Positions 18,196-26,679 are shown, counted from the stretch's first letter. The stretch is 64,000 nt of DNA from Bacteroidota bacterium (GCA_026391675.1 JAPLDQ010000019.1:1-64000), one strand, 5' to 3'. Translations and numbers: made by a program. The notes: a model not told the origin generated them from the sequence alone.

Positions 18196-19026
18196 TTAAA
18201 TTGGTATTTTAGTAATTAATTGTCTTTTATAATAATCAGTGCTTTCAAATATTTTATCTGCTGATTTGGCAATAAAACCGGAATATAGTTTTCCGTCAGT
18301 ATCTTTGTATCTTTTAGCAAACTCGTAATAGCAGGAAGGAATTTCAAAATTGCCTTCAATAAATTCAACACTTATAATTCCTGACTTAATACTTGATTGT
18401 TCTAATAATTCAGCAGGACTTCCCTTAATTTCACCTTCTACGGAATTGATTAAAAAGTCATGATTTTTTAAGAAAGAGTTTACTTTTTCAATAGAATCGT
18501 ATTTTTTCAGATGATTTACACTTACAGTAAAATGATTGGCTCTGAATCCAAAAACATAAAGCCAGGCTGCATATTCTGATTCCTGTTTTAATTTCTCATA
18601 AATTCCGAAACTTGGCTTACTCCATATATTACCGGCATAAATCAATTCATCAGTATTCAATTTAGCTGTATCGATTTTATCAATTTCGGATTTAATTATT
18701 TGTTGAAATTCAAATGAAAAGTCCTCTAAAATTATTTCGCTTATAAAAACCCTTGGAGCTAATGCATCCGATTTATGTTCAAAGTGCTTTGCAAATAAAT
18801 GCTTGTTTTCGAAACGATATGTATTCTGTTCTTTAAAACCATTGGCAATAAATACTTTAGCCAAAATATCTATATTTATTCTTGTATCGTTAAATGTTCT
18901 GAAAGCAATGTGATCATTAATAACTGATTCTCCATCTGCTTCAAATAAATCATATATTTTTTTGGCATGAGGATTATCATTAATATAGCCTTCCCATAAC
19001 TTATTAAATATTGCCTTGTATTCCAT
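18196..19026 (-). CDS. DUF1338 family protein (2-oxoadipate dioxygenase/decarboxylase-like)
   Basis: About 276 residues from the ATG at 19026 (MEYKAIFNKLWEGYI), the usual DUF1338 start; the ORF track adds 21 unlikely residues upstream. The family includes HglS/YdcJ, Fe(II)-dependent enzymes that turn 2-oxoadipate into D-2-hydroxyglutarate in lysine breakdown. Visible metal-ligand candidates are His in NDHIAFRTF, His in RANHFTVSVNHL and Glu in CYYEFAKRY, which follow the vicinal-oxygen-chelate pattern of the family. The in vivo substrate here is unproven; no lysine-degradation genes are adjacent. It is convergent with hydA. Confidence 0.85.
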   Translation of the reverse strand: MEYKAIFNKLWEGYINDNPHAKKIYDLFEADGESVINDHIAFRTFNDTRINIDILAKVFIANGFKEQNTYRFENKHLFAKHFEHKSDALAPRVFISEIILEDFSFEFQQIIKSEIDKIDTAKLNTDELIYAGNIWSKPSFGIYEKLKQESEYAAWLYVFGFRANHFTVSVNHLKKYDSIEKVNSFLKNHDFLINSVEGEIKGSPAELLEQSSIKSGIISVEFIEGNFEIPSCYYEFAKRYKDTDGKLYSGFIAKSADKIFESTDYYKRQLITKIPI

Positions 19027-19323
19027 ATCTATTTCATTTTGATAAGGAACATTTAGATGGAAATAATGTTCAAAAAAAAGTCGGTTCATAATTTGAACCG
19101 ACTAATATTTGAGGGTAGATGATATAGATCTTAATTTAATTTTGGAATTTGAATTAATAAATAACTCTAATTGGAGCGGAACAAATGCATATAATATTCA
19201 ATTTTCAGGAGATTTTATCATAGGAATGCTAACAATTATCTTTCCATTTATATTAAATTAAGGCCAAAATTATACTAAACATTATTTTTTGCATCTTTTA
19301 ATGTTTGTTAGCTAAAAATGTAT

Positions 19324-19331
19324 TACTTTTG
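19324..19331 (+). promoter_or_regulatory. Candidate -7 box TACTTTTG for the Fic gene
   Basis: Matches TAnnTTTG, with an upstream TTTG at 19304-19307 (16-bp spacing, slightly short). It lies 41 bp before the Fic ATG. Confidence 0.4.
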
Positions 19332-19371
19332 AGGTCTGAATTTGAGTAAACATTAAAAATAACATAAATTA

Positions 19372-20502
19372 ATGCAAAAACCACATTATCAAATCAACCC
19401 TGACAGAAATCAGCCCTGGAATGAGCTGCCATTATTGCCAATCAATGAAGAAATTTATAATACAACAGATATTTTAACGAAACTTGGCGATGCAAAAGCT
19501 GCATTGGCAAGGCTTCAGGGTCGAAGTGCCATAATTCCGAATCAAGGTGTTTTAATTAATTCTATTAGTTTACAGGAAGCTAAAATATCCAGTGCTATTG
19601 AGAATATTTTCACAACGGACGATGAGCTGTATAAAGCATTTAGCGATCAGAACAATGAAATCACAGGTGCTCCGAAAGAGGTATTAAGATACAGGGAAGC
19701 GTTATGGTCCGGTTATAATTTTTTGCAAAAATCCAAAGCATTTAATCTGGATTACTTTATTCATGTATTTCAGGAGATAAAACAAAGCAAAGATGGTATT
19801 CGTCCTGATTTCATAAGTACAACAATAAAACAAGGTGGTAACGGACCTCATGCTGGCCAGATAATTTATACTCCGCCTAAAGGTGTTAATATTATCAAAA
19901 ACAGACTTGAAAATCTTGTAGATTTTTTAAATGATGATGAACAATATAAAATTGATCATTTATTAAAAATGGCGATTGCTCATTTTCAGTTTGAGGCCAT
20001 ACATCCTTTCCGTGATGGAAATGGCAGAACAGGCCGTGTTTTTAACATACATTATCTGACCAACAAAGGTTTACTCGATGTGCCTATATTGTTCCTGAGT
20101 CGCTATGTATTAGATCATAAGGACGATTATTATGCAGGCTTAATGGGTGTGTCTCAAAGGGCAAACTGGAAAGACTGGCTTTTATTTATGCTGAGAGCTG
20201 TTGAAAGCACTTCTAAAAATACGTATAATAAAATTAATGAAATTGTATCCGTTAAAGATGCTATCCTGGATTTTGTTAAAAAAGATAATCGTCAATTTCG
20301 TAACCCTGAAAAATTGATAGAAATTTTGTTTACCCAACCTTTTACCAAAGTAAAACATTTGGTCGATGCCGGCATTTATGCTGAAAATACTGCCAGGGAT
20401 TATCTGAATAAACTATGTGAATTGCAGGTACTGGAAAAGAAAGAAATAAGTGGTCATCACTATTACCTGAATCTTGAATTATACAGGATACTTTCGGAGT
20501 AA
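19372..20502 (+). CDS. Fic family protein (AMP-transferase) with built-in inhibitory helix
   Basis: A 376-residue Fic protein. The catalytic loop HPFRDGNGRTGR fits HxFx(D/E)GNGRxxR completely, so AMP transfer to a target Ser/Thr/Tyr hydroxyl is likely possible. An N-terminal Fic_N region contains SSAIEN, matching the inhibitory (S/T)xxxE(G/N) motif whose Glu blocks ATP binding; this is a class II, self-inhibited Fic. The C-terminal 90 residues form a winged-helix-like domain (KVKHLVDAGIYAENTARDYLNKL). The target is unknown. It is the last gene before phage sequence; I read it as host, but it could be the outermost prophage gene. Confidence 0.92.
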   Translation: MQKPHYQINPDRNQPWNELPLLPINEEIYNTTDILTKLGDAKAALARLQGRSAIIPNQGVLINSISLQEAKISSAIENIFTTDDELYKAFSDQNNEITGAPKEVLRYREALWSGYNFLQKSKAFNLDYFIHVFQEIKQSKDGIRPDFISTTIKQGGNGPHAGQIIYTPPKGVNIIKNRLENLVDFLNDDEQYKIDHLLKMAIAHFQFEAIHPFRDGNGRTGRVFNIHYLTNKGLLDVPILFLSRYVLDHKDDYYAGLMGVSQRANWKDWLLFMLRAVESTSKNTYNKINEIVSVKDAILDFVKKDNRQFRNPEKLIEILFTQPFTKVKHLVDAGIYAENTARDYLNKLCELQVLEKKEISGHHYYLNLELYRILSE

Positions 20503-20544
20503 TTATTCCTATTTATTGGTATAAACTAAAATAATTTCTGTTTT

Positions 20545-20600
20545 TTGTCCTTTCCTATTCCAAACTACTGAACTTCCTTTGCTGAAACTTTAGCAAATGA
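20545..20600 (+). promoter_or_regulatory. Late-motif copy A (TTGTCCTTTCC-N22-TTTGCTGAAA)
   Basis: TTGTCCTTTCC at 20545-20555 and TTTGCTGAAA at 20578-20587, with an ATG 19 bp further on at 20597. Copies B (32541) and C (59790) have exactly the same spacing and stand before late genes. Here the ATG opens only a 25-codon frame, so the gene it once served may be cut off at the prophage end. Confidence 0.6.
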
Positions 20601-20627
20601 ACCACTACCACTTTTTATGCCACGTTT

Positions 20628-20867
20628 TTAACCAATACTTTCTTCATCATTTAAAGGTGACCAACCGGCTTTAAGCTTTTCGATATATATCTGCTTTAGC
20701 TCTTCGCCGTAGCGTTCCCGCTCTTTTTTTTCTATTTTTTCTGTAAATCCTCTATAGATTTTAAATGGTTTCATTTTACCTGTATTGTGGTCTCTGACTG
20801 TGAAGTAGAGGAACCATGTACCTTTACTTACCTTTACTACATGTATTGTAGCTAATTTCTTTCTCAT
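20628..20867 (-). CDS. Stand-alone arm-type DNA-binding domain of a tyrosine integrase
   Basis: About 79 residues from the ATG at 20867 (MRKKLATIHVVKVS). The sequence KGTWFLYFTVRDHNTGKMKPFKIYRGF, then a helix and KAGWSPL, matches the N-terminal arm-site binding domain of Bacteroidota tyrosine recombinases, but the ORF ends where the core-binding domain would begin. It could be the remnant of a deleted integrase, or a real small protein that competes for arm sites and sets the direction of recombination. The stop falls cleanly at the domain edge and no catalytic remnants follow, which favours the second idea slightly. Confidence 0.6.
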   Translation of the reverse strand: MRKKLATIHVVKVSKGTWFLYFTVRDHNTGKMKPFKIYRGFTEKIEKKERERYGEELKQIYIEKLKAGWSPLNDEESIG

Positions 20868-20883
20868 AACTCTTCTCGCACTA

Positions 20884-20897
20884 GTGTTCCCCAACAC
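20884..20897. promoter_or_regulatory. Hairpin GTGTT-CCCC-AACAC (paired motif, copy 1)
   Basis: A small inverted repeat 17 bp upstream of the arm-domain start. A second copy with a compensating change (ATGTT-CCCC-AACAT) lies at 22764-22777. Confidence 0.4.
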
Positions 20898-20928
20898 CAA
20901 AATAGAAGAATTTAACTGCCTAAAACAA

Positions 20929-20973
20929 ACAATAGACAATCTTTTTCTAAAAGCGAAAAATATTGTCTATTGT
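20929..20973. promoter_or_regulatory. 12-bp inverted repeat ACAATAGACAAT / ATTGTCTATTGT
   Basis: Perfect 12-bp arms at 20929-20940 and 20962-20973 with a 21-bp spacer, upstream of the arm-domain gene. It may be a recombinase arm site or operator. The rest of the spacer (20974-21162) contains two weaker hairpins (AGCGC/GCGCT and GGTAGA/TCTACC) and no gene. Confidence 0.5.
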
Positions 20974-21162
20974 AAGCTGTTTATTTTGAGCGCTTTAAGG
21001 CGCTTTTGGGTAGATGATGGGAGTCTACCAATCACTCACTCCGCGCTTTTATCAATTAGTTTACGTGTTTCTATTTTTTCTATTGATTTTTTTCCATCTA
21101 TTATTTTCTATAAAATAATTATAGAAAAATTTTAAATATTTTATTGCTGAATGCCTCAACTG

Positions 21163-21552
21163 TCAAGAGTTTTCAGCCTTTTCATTTTTACTATTCTTAT
21201 TTTTATTTCCCCCATTCAAATCTAATGCCGCTTTTAACCTGTCAATATGACTACCTAAATTTGAAACCTGATCTTCCATTAACTGAATCAGATTTGATTC
21301 TTTTTGACTCTCATTTTGTTCAGTTTGTTTTGCAGTTGTTTTTAGTTTTTTTAATGTATTGGCATCTTCTATCTTCAACTCATTTAAATCCCAACCATAG
21401 TGTTTATATACCTTTAATATATTCTGAAATTTGAAAGAGTCAGTTTTAAAACCTTTATAAAAAGCAGCTTCAGATATTCCTATAAGTTTAATAATAGTTT
21501 TGTGCTCAATCTTCTCAATTCTAATTCTTTCCTTAAAAATTTCTGTCCACAT
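21163..21552 (-). CDS. Phage repressor-like HTH protein with coiled coil
   Basis: A 129-residue protein. The N-terminal 55 residues look like a Cro/CI-type HTH (RIRIEKIEHKTIIKLIGISEAAFYKG), with TIIKLIGISEAAFYKGFKT as the turn and recognition helix. The C-terminal half is polar with a short coiled coil (ESNLIQLMEDQVSNLGSHIDRLKAAL), probably for multimerisation. It is divergent from the early genes across a 150-bp region with three phased operator-like sites, the usual position of a lysogeny repressor. It lacks a LexA/CI-type autocleavage domain. Confidence 0.68.
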   Translation of the reverse strand: MWTEIFKERIRIEKIEHKTIIKLIGISEAAFYKGFKTDSFKFQNILKVYKHYGWDLNELKIEDANTLKKLKTTAKQTEQNESQKESNLIQLMEDQVSNLGSHIDRLKAALDLNGGNKNKNSKNEKAENS

Positions 21553-21703
21553 TTTATTTAGAATGATTATAAATTTTACAGTTAACTAAACATTTATATA
21601 GTTAACTATTGTTTTGTATAGTTTACTTTGTATTTTTGCAGTATAAAGATAGTATAAAAAATGCTTAAATCGTATATAATTTTTGTATAATAAAATGTGG
21701 ACA
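21544..21703. promoter_or_regulatory. Inverted repeat TGTCCACATTTTAT / ATAAAATGTGGACA at both divergent starts
   Basis: Perfect 14-bp arms at 21544-21557 and 21690-21703 frame the divergent control region. The left arm contains the repressor's own start codons (ATG TGG ACA). The right arm reads ATG TGG ACA TGA, a 3-codon frame whose stop overlaps the ATG of the next gene. Confidence 0.65.
21580..21627. promoter_or_regulatory. Three operator-like sites phased at 20 bp
   Basis: AGTTAACT at 21580-21587, AGTTAACT at 21600-21607 and AGTTTACT at 21620-21627 begin exactly 20 bp apart, about two helical turns. The first two are perfect palindromes. They overlap or directly precede a -7 candidate TATTTTTG (21631-21638) for the rightward early genes. 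This resembles a cooperative repressor operator. Confidence 0.65.
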
Positions 21704-21996
21704 TGAAAGATTTAAAAACGGAAAGACTTAAGCTGGATATAGATTCATTGCTTAAAAACACATCAGATCTGGATGTTAAATATCAAAAAGCAATCAAACT
21801 ATTACGCAAAAAACTGCCTTACAATTGGGCAAAAATCATAGAGAAGGAATGCGGAAAAAGTCGGGTACTGGTATATAAAGTACTTAGCGGTGACTTAAAA
21901 TATAGAGATGAAAAGATAGTATTATGCGCTATCAAACTTGCAGAAAACGAATCGAGAAAAAAAATAGAACGAATTATTAAAATTAATAATATATGA
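21703..21996 (+). CDS. Small early phage protein, HTH-like
   Basis: 97 residues from the ATG at 21703; the ORF track starts two codons earlier at a GTG. The segment AIKLLRKKLPYNWAKIIEKECGKSRVLVYKVLSGDLKYRDEKI has the shape of a small helix-turn-helix, so a Cro- or activator-like role is plausible. The start codon overlaps the stop of a 3-codon MWT frame, and the stop overlaps the next ATG (ATGA), so translation is likely coupled on both sides. I do not recognise the family beyond this. Confidence 0.65.
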   Translation: MKDLKTERLKLDIDSLLKNTSDLDVKYQKAIKLLRKKLPYNWAKIIEKECGKSRVLVYKVLSGDLKYRDEKIVLCAIKLAENESRKKIERIIKINNI

Positions 21997-22550
21997 AGCT
22001 CCCAACAGGAATTGATAAATTAATTGAAATTAACCGCTTTGAAAACGGTGAAGTTACAGTAACAGTTAAAGGTAGTCAAATGGATTACCTTGAACTACCA
22101 TTAATATTAAGAGAACCTTTTCAGGCAGAGTTAATTTCTGATTCTGCAGCATTAAAATCATTAAAGGAAAATTTTAAGATTTTCGATGCAGATGAAATGG
22201 AATACAAATTTGTAAGCTGCAGATATGCTGCTTATAATGGCAATATGCATCATCATCCGGAAATAGATTCAGAAGGCTCATGCTGTTCTGAAATAAAAAC
22301 TTGTCCGGCATTTAACATTCTATGTAAAATACCTGTGGGGAAAAACGGCATATTAAGTCGCCAGGAGTTTCTTATAACAGTACTTGTTAGCAAAGGAAAA
22401 TTAGATAAAGAAATTGCGGATGAACTGAATATTGAAATCAGCACCATTCGTACCTACCTTGCAAGGATAAGAGAAAAGTTATGTGTAAATAACCGTATAG
22501 AAATTGCTTTTTGGGCCATAAATCATGGAATTATATGGAGGAAGATTTAA
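21993..22550 (+). CDS. LuxR-type HTH regulator with Cys/His-rich N-terminal domain
   Basis: A 185-residue protein. Its C-terminal 65 residues form a LuxR/GerE HTH: LSRQEFLITVLVSKGKLDKEIADELNIEISTI followed by TYLARIREKL. The N-terminal part contains a dense Cys/His cluster (about residues 70-105: C, HHH, CC, C, C), which may bind zinc. It could activate early or late phage genes. It overlaps the previous gene by 4 bp and the next by about 16 bp. Confidence 0.75.
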   Translation: MKLPTGIDKLIEINRFENGEVTVTVKGSQMDYLELPLILREPFQAELISDSAALKSLKENFKIFDADEMEYKFVSCRYAAYNGNMHHHPEIDSEGSCCSEIKTCPAFNILCKIPVGKNGILSRQEFLITVLVSKGKLDKEIADELNIEISTIRTYLARIREKLCVNNRIEIAFWAINHGIIWRKI

Positions 22551-22756
22551 AAGCGCTTTCTGAAGAGGATAGAAATTTCATTGAAAAAGGTGGTGTACTT
22601 ATTCGCACCAAAGATGATGTTTATATAGAATGTATAACTAAAGCCCTTCCCTATTGGCATATCCATGCTGGAAGTGGAAAATTTGAAAGTATAGAAGCCA
22701 GATCAATATATTTTACCAAGATGTTAGAATTAGCGGATTATAAAGCACATTTTTAG
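22535..22756 (+). CDS. Small early phage protein of unknown function
   Basis: 73 residues from the ATG at 22535 (MEEDLKALSEED), which follows a GG-rich stretch; an alternative start at 22511 would overlap the previous gene more. I do not recognise it. It has no Cys motif or membrane segment. Its position in the early operon suggests a small regulatory or replication accessory role. Confidence 0.5.
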   Translation: MEEDLKALSEEDRNFIEKGGVLIRTKDDVYIECITKALPYWHIHAGSGKFESIEARSIYFTKMLELADYKAHF

Positions 22757-22763
22757 ACTTACA

Positions 22764-22777
22764 ATGTTCCCCAACAT
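22764..22777. promoter_or_regulatory. Hairpin ATGTT-CCCC-AACAT (paired motif, copy 2)
   Basis: Same loop and inner stem as the copy at 20884-20897, with both outer bases exchanged so pairing is kept. It lies 86 bp before the primase-helicase gene. Confidence 0.4.
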
Positions 22778-22849
22778 GCAAATTAAAAAAGCGAATCTCA
22801 GACAGAAAGTAAAAATTAAACACGGATAGATTAAAGCTATTCTAACATT

Positions 22850-25846
22850 ATGCGATATATAGATCAGGATAAAATATATGAAGAAACACAACAGGGCTAT
22901 GATATTTTCCGATATTATTTCCCGAATGAAGACTTTAAAAACCCCACGAATTATGTAAAAATAAGAAATGAAGAAAAAACTGCTTCTGCCAAAATTAACT
23001 GGTATGATAACTACTGGAGAATAACAGATTTTGGAAGACAGGATGAAATAAATGGAATGAAAGGGATAGATTTTGTGATTTGGAAACAAATGCTTTCCTA
23101 TTATGATGCCTTACTGTTTATTGAAAATGTTATCATTAAAAAGGAAATTTCAGGAAATAACTACAAAAAGCTTCAATACCGGGCTGATTATGAAATGAGG
23201 GAAATGACTCCCGATGATCAGAAGAATGAATATAAATTTATTTATAAATCTAAGGTTGAAGCAAGTGACTTGGCTGCCATAGGCAGATACGTTGATGAAG
23301 ATACGTTGAAATATTTCAACTGCAGATGTGTTGAAAGTTACAGCTATTGCGGGGAAAGCAAAAAGCTGAATAAGGATGTGGTCCATATTTTTAAAGCAAA
23401 TAAAGATTATCCAATTTTTGTTTTTGACTATGGTGATTTTAAGAAACTCTACAAACCTCATGAGTTAGAGAAAAAGCACCGCTTTCAATATGTAGGCAAA
23501 AAACCAAAGAACTTTATTTATGGATATGATCAGCTGCTGAATTGTGATGTTGAGTTTATCGATAAAGACGATGAAGAAAACCCTATAAAACGACCGGATG
23601 ATAAACCTGATGCCATCGTAATTGACTTATTCAGGTGCTCTGGTGAAAGCGATGCACTGAATTTACATTCCCTTGGTTTTAATGTGTATTGGCTGAATTC
23701 TGAAAGTGAAGATTTTACCTACAAGCAATTCAAACAAGTGGATGATTTATGCGAACACCATTATCAGATAATGGATTTGGACCCTACCGGCACAGCCCAG
23801 GCGTTAAAAAATGCGTTAAAACACATAGATGTTTTTAGCATTGAATTGCCGGAATGGTTGTGCTGGAAGAAAGACTTCAGGGGAAATCCCTGCAAGGATT
23901 TGAAAGATTTTATTAACCTTTCCGGTGATGATAAAGAACAAACGCATTATAATTTCTTAGTACTCAAGAAAAATGCCCGCAGGGCAAAATTCTGGGTAAA
24001 ATCTTTTGATGAGAAGAAGAAAAAGATAAGCTACAATATTAATATGGAGTTTTATTATTTCTTCCTAAAGTGTAATGGCTTTTATCAGATGGAATCCATT
24101 TATCATAGAAAAGCCGGTTATTGTTATGCCTGGATAAATGGCAAGGTGGTGGATCTGATTCATCCGGATAATATTAAGCGGATTGTAAAACGCTTTACTA
24201 AAGAATGGATCAAGAGCAAGAATCGTATGGATGGGATTGAGCTTTTGAATAAGCTTAATACTTCACCCCAGATAGTAGAAAGCAATTTGGAGAGCATTGA
24301 TATGATTAAATGTGAGTTTAAGAATTATGATCGGGATACGGAATACTTACATTTTAAGAATGGCAGCTTAAAAATCACTAAAGACAAGATTGAGAAAGTA
24401 AAGCATGATGAAATTAAAAACTATATCCTGGGCTTTCTGGAAATAAATAAAAATACGATTTCTCACCTGATTAAGCATAACATCAGCTTAATAGAAAAAC
24501 CTGCTATTGAAGTAAATGCATCGAAAGAATATCAACAATTACTGGATAAATTGAAGGTATGTAAATCAGATGAAGACAGGCAGGCTGTTAGTGTAGAGAT
24601 TGCTTTAATGCCTGAAATTGACAAATACAATGTAAAAATAAATGATAAGGATTTTATCTATGTCAGGTTGTTGAAAGATTTAGCTGCAATCCACTGGAGA
24701 AAAGAAATTGAGCAAAAAAAAGATTTAAGCGAAACTGAGGAAAAAGAACAAAATCTTTTGTTGGCCAATTTAATGTTTGTGCTGGGTTATCATTGTCAAC
24801 AATACAAAGATCCCGGAAAACCGTGGATGACTTTCCTCCAGGACATGAAAATTAGTGAAGTTGGGCAAAGCTCCGGCAGGTCTGGTAAAAGTCTGCTGAG
24901 CAAAGCTCCAACTTTTGTAAGAGCAAGCTTTTATAAAGGTGGCAGAACCCTGGATAATAAAAATGAATACCAGTTCTTTTATGATGGTTTAACTGAATTC
25001 CACGATTACATTGAAATAGATGATATGCATGAGTTCGCTGATTTCTCATTTTTCTATACCCAGGTAACAGGCAAAAGAGAAGTAAACCCAAAAAATCATA
25101 CGCCATTTACCCTGGAATATGAAAATAGTGGGAAAATGCTGATATCCAGCAATTTTGAATTACAAAACGTGGACAGCAGCACGGTAGCCAGATTACTAAA
25201 TACCGGTGTCAGCGATTATTACCATGAAGCCACCAAATTTAACGATTATAAGGAAACCAGAACCCCTTTAACAAAGTTTGGAAAACGCATATACGATGAT
25301 TTTACGGAAGAAGAATGGATGAAATTTTTTAATCTGATCGCATATTGTATTCAAATGATGCAACGCTTTTATAAAATAAATCCTCCGGAGGGTAATCTCG
25401 AAAAGCGGCAATTAAGAAGAGCAATGAGCCAGGGATTGGGTAAGGATGAAGATTTCTTTAACTGGGCCAATGATTATTTTATTCAATGTTCCGGGGAAAA
25501 TACACCGGAGATCTCCCCTACTCATGCCGGCTACCTGAATACCTATATTATTAAAGAAGTAGCTTTTGAAAATTTACAGACTAAACTTACCAGCAAGCAA
25601 AAATCTGACTACCGTATTACAAAATTTAAAAAGCAGGTCCAAGCCTGGTGTGAGTATTATGGGTTTGAATTAAACCCGGCTAATTTGTGCTATGTAGATG
25701 AAAAAACCAAAGCCAGAAGAATTAACAAAAACATTGATGGTATTACGAAAGAGTGCATTTATATTTCTACATATAAAAATCCTGTCATTGAGCGTCGGTC
25801 ATTGAGCGGAGACGAAATAAGAAATGATGATGACATGCCTTTTTGA
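22850..25846 (+). CDS. Phage primase-helicase
   Basis: A 998-residue replication protein. The N-terminal 100 residues resemble a CHC2-type primase start without clear zinc ligands (FKNPTNYVKIRNEEKTASAKI). About residues 255-335 look like a TOPRIM unit: CSGESDALNLHSLGFNVYWL, then IMDLDPTGTAQAL with the DxD-type acidic pair. The C-terminal half has a P-loop ATPase: GQSSGRSGKSLL (Walker A, near residue 675) and DYIEIDDMHEFADF (Walker B region). It probably primes and unwinds phage DNA, as P4-type and D5-like proteins do. It is the largest early gene, followed by the DnaA-like gene. Confidence 0.85.
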   Translation: MRYIDQDKIYEETQQGYDIFRYYFPNEDFKNPTNYVKIRNEEKTASAKINWYDNYWRITDFGRQDEINGMKGIDFVIWKQMLSYYDALLFIENVIIKKEISGNNYKKLQYRADYEMREMTPDDQKNEYKFIYKSKVEASDLAAIGRYVDEDTLKYFNCRCVESYSYCGESKKLNKDVVHIFKANKDYPIFVFDYGDFKKLYKPHELEKKHRFQYVGKKPKNFIYGYDQLLNCDVEFIDKDDEENPIKRPDDKPDAIVIDLFRCSGESDALNLHSLGFNVYWLNSESEDFTYKQFKQVDDLCEHHYQIMDLDPTGTAQALKNALKHIDVFSIELPEWLCWKKDFRGNPCKDLKDFINLSGDDKEQTHYNFLVLKKNARRAKFWVKSFDEKKKKISYNINMEFYYFFLKCNGFYQMESIYHRKAGYCYAWINGKVVDLIHPDNIKRIVKRFTKEWIKSKNRMDGIELLNKLNTSPQIVESNLESIDMIKCEFKNYDRDTEYLHFKNGSLKITKDKIEKVKHDEIKNYILGFLEINKNTISHLIKHNISLIEKPAIEVNASKEYQQLLDKLKVCKSDEDRQAVSVEIALMPEIDKYNVKINDKDFIYVRLLKDLAAIHWRKEIEQKKDLSETEEKEQNLLLANLMFVLGYHCQQYKDPGKPWMTFLQDMKISEVGQSSGRSGKSLLSKAPTFVRASFYKGGRTLDNKNEYQFFYDGLTEFHDYIEIDDMHEFADFSFFYTQVTGKREVNPKNHTPFTLEYENSGKMLISSNFELQNVDSSTVARLLNTGVSDYYHEATKFNDYKETRTPLTKFGKRIYDDFTEEEWMKFFNLIAYCIQMMQRFYKINPPEGNLEKRQLRRAMSQGLGKDEDFFNWANDYFIQCSGENTPEISPTHAGYLNTYIIKEVAFENLQTKLTSKQKSDYRITKFKKQVQAWCEYYGFELNPANLCYVDEKTKARRINKNIDGITKECIYISTYKNPVIERRSLSGDEIRNDDDMPF

Positions 25847-25877
25847 GTGCCATAAGTAATTATAGTTAAAAACAATA

Positions 25878-26360
25878 ATGAGAGCTAAGGAAATAGACCG
25901 TTTGGTAAGTAAGATCATGAAAGTGAGTATGAGAAACATTCGTTCCAAAAGAGGAAGCTTCAAGGTTTCTGAAGCGAGATATATAGCCATGTATTTACGT
26001 AAAAAATACCTGCATCAAAGCTATAACAGCCTGGCTAAAGAATGGGCATACAGCAATCACACGGTAACCCGAAGTGGGATTTTAAATGTAAGCAATCATA
26101 TTGAAACTGAAAAGGAAACGGCTGAATTAATAAGATTGCTTGAGCTTATGGTAGAACAACGCTTACAAAAGATATCAGGAGATAAAAAACGCTACAATGA
26201 TCATTTCTGCCTGAAACAAAATGGGCATTGCATAGATGCGAAACAAAGAATATTAAGCATCAGCGAAATTTCCTTTAACGAAATACAGGGACGTGATAAA
26301 AAAATGATGCTCAGATTAGTAAGTAAGGGTTATGGCATTCAATTACAAATCAATTTATAA
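25878..26360 (+). CDS. DnaA domain IV-like origin-binding protein
   Basis: A 160-residue protein. FKVSEARYIAMYLRKKYLHQSYNSLAKEWAYSNHTVTRSG resembles the C-terminal DNA-binding domain of DnaA (basic loop, then a helix starting at a [D/N]HTTV-like motif, here NHTVTR). There is no AAA+ domain. A free domain IV in a phage next to the primase-helicase suggests origin recognition or interference with host DnaA boxes. Confidence 0.65.
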   Translation: MRAKEIDRLVSKIMKVSMRNIRSKRGSFKVSEARYIAMYLRKKYLHQSYNSLAKEWAYSNHTVTRSGILNVSNHIETEKETAELIRLLELMVEQRLQKISGDKKRYNDHFCLKQNGHCIDAKQRILSISEISFNEIQGRDKKMMLRLVSKGYGIQLQINL

Positions 26361-26368
26361 TTTCTATT

Positions 26369-26659
26369 ATGCCAAAATGTAAAGATTGCAAAAACGGTTG
26401 TGTTGCAGCAATTTCCGGCAAAAAATCCAGCTGGAGGTGTGGGCTAACCCGAATTCCCATCTACCCTAATTTGCCAGCAGGTATGCGCTTAGCTACCTTA
26501 GATGATATTTATCCTGAAGCTATCAGGCAAATTGGGCTAACTTATCTGCTTAAAAGCTATTATAGCGGGGTTTTTGAGGCGTATACTTTAAGTAAAAATA
26601 CAGATTTACTAAATTTGTTGAAGTTTATTGATAATAAGAGGTGTTGGGTAAAGAATTAA
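26369..26659 (+). CDS. Small Cys-motif phage protein
   Basis: 96 residues with an N-terminal CKDCKNGC followed by WRCG, which may bind zinc. The rest is helical. I do not recognise the family. It lies 8 bp after the DnaA-like gene, so it belongs to the early operon, and it is the last plus-strand gene before the minus-strand cargo operon. Confidence 0.55.
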   Translation: MPKCKDCKNGCVAAISGKKSSWRCGLTRIPIYPNLPAGMRLATLDDIYPEAIRQIGLTYLLKSYYSGVFEAYTLSKNTDLLNLLKFIDNKRCWVKN

Positions 26660-26679
26660 TAATTTTAATTAATAATCAT

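Noticed and set aside
20597-20674. 25-codon ORF after late-motif copy A
   Set aside because: Too short, His/Phe-rich and without a family-like sequence; kept only as the position of the ATG relative to the motif.
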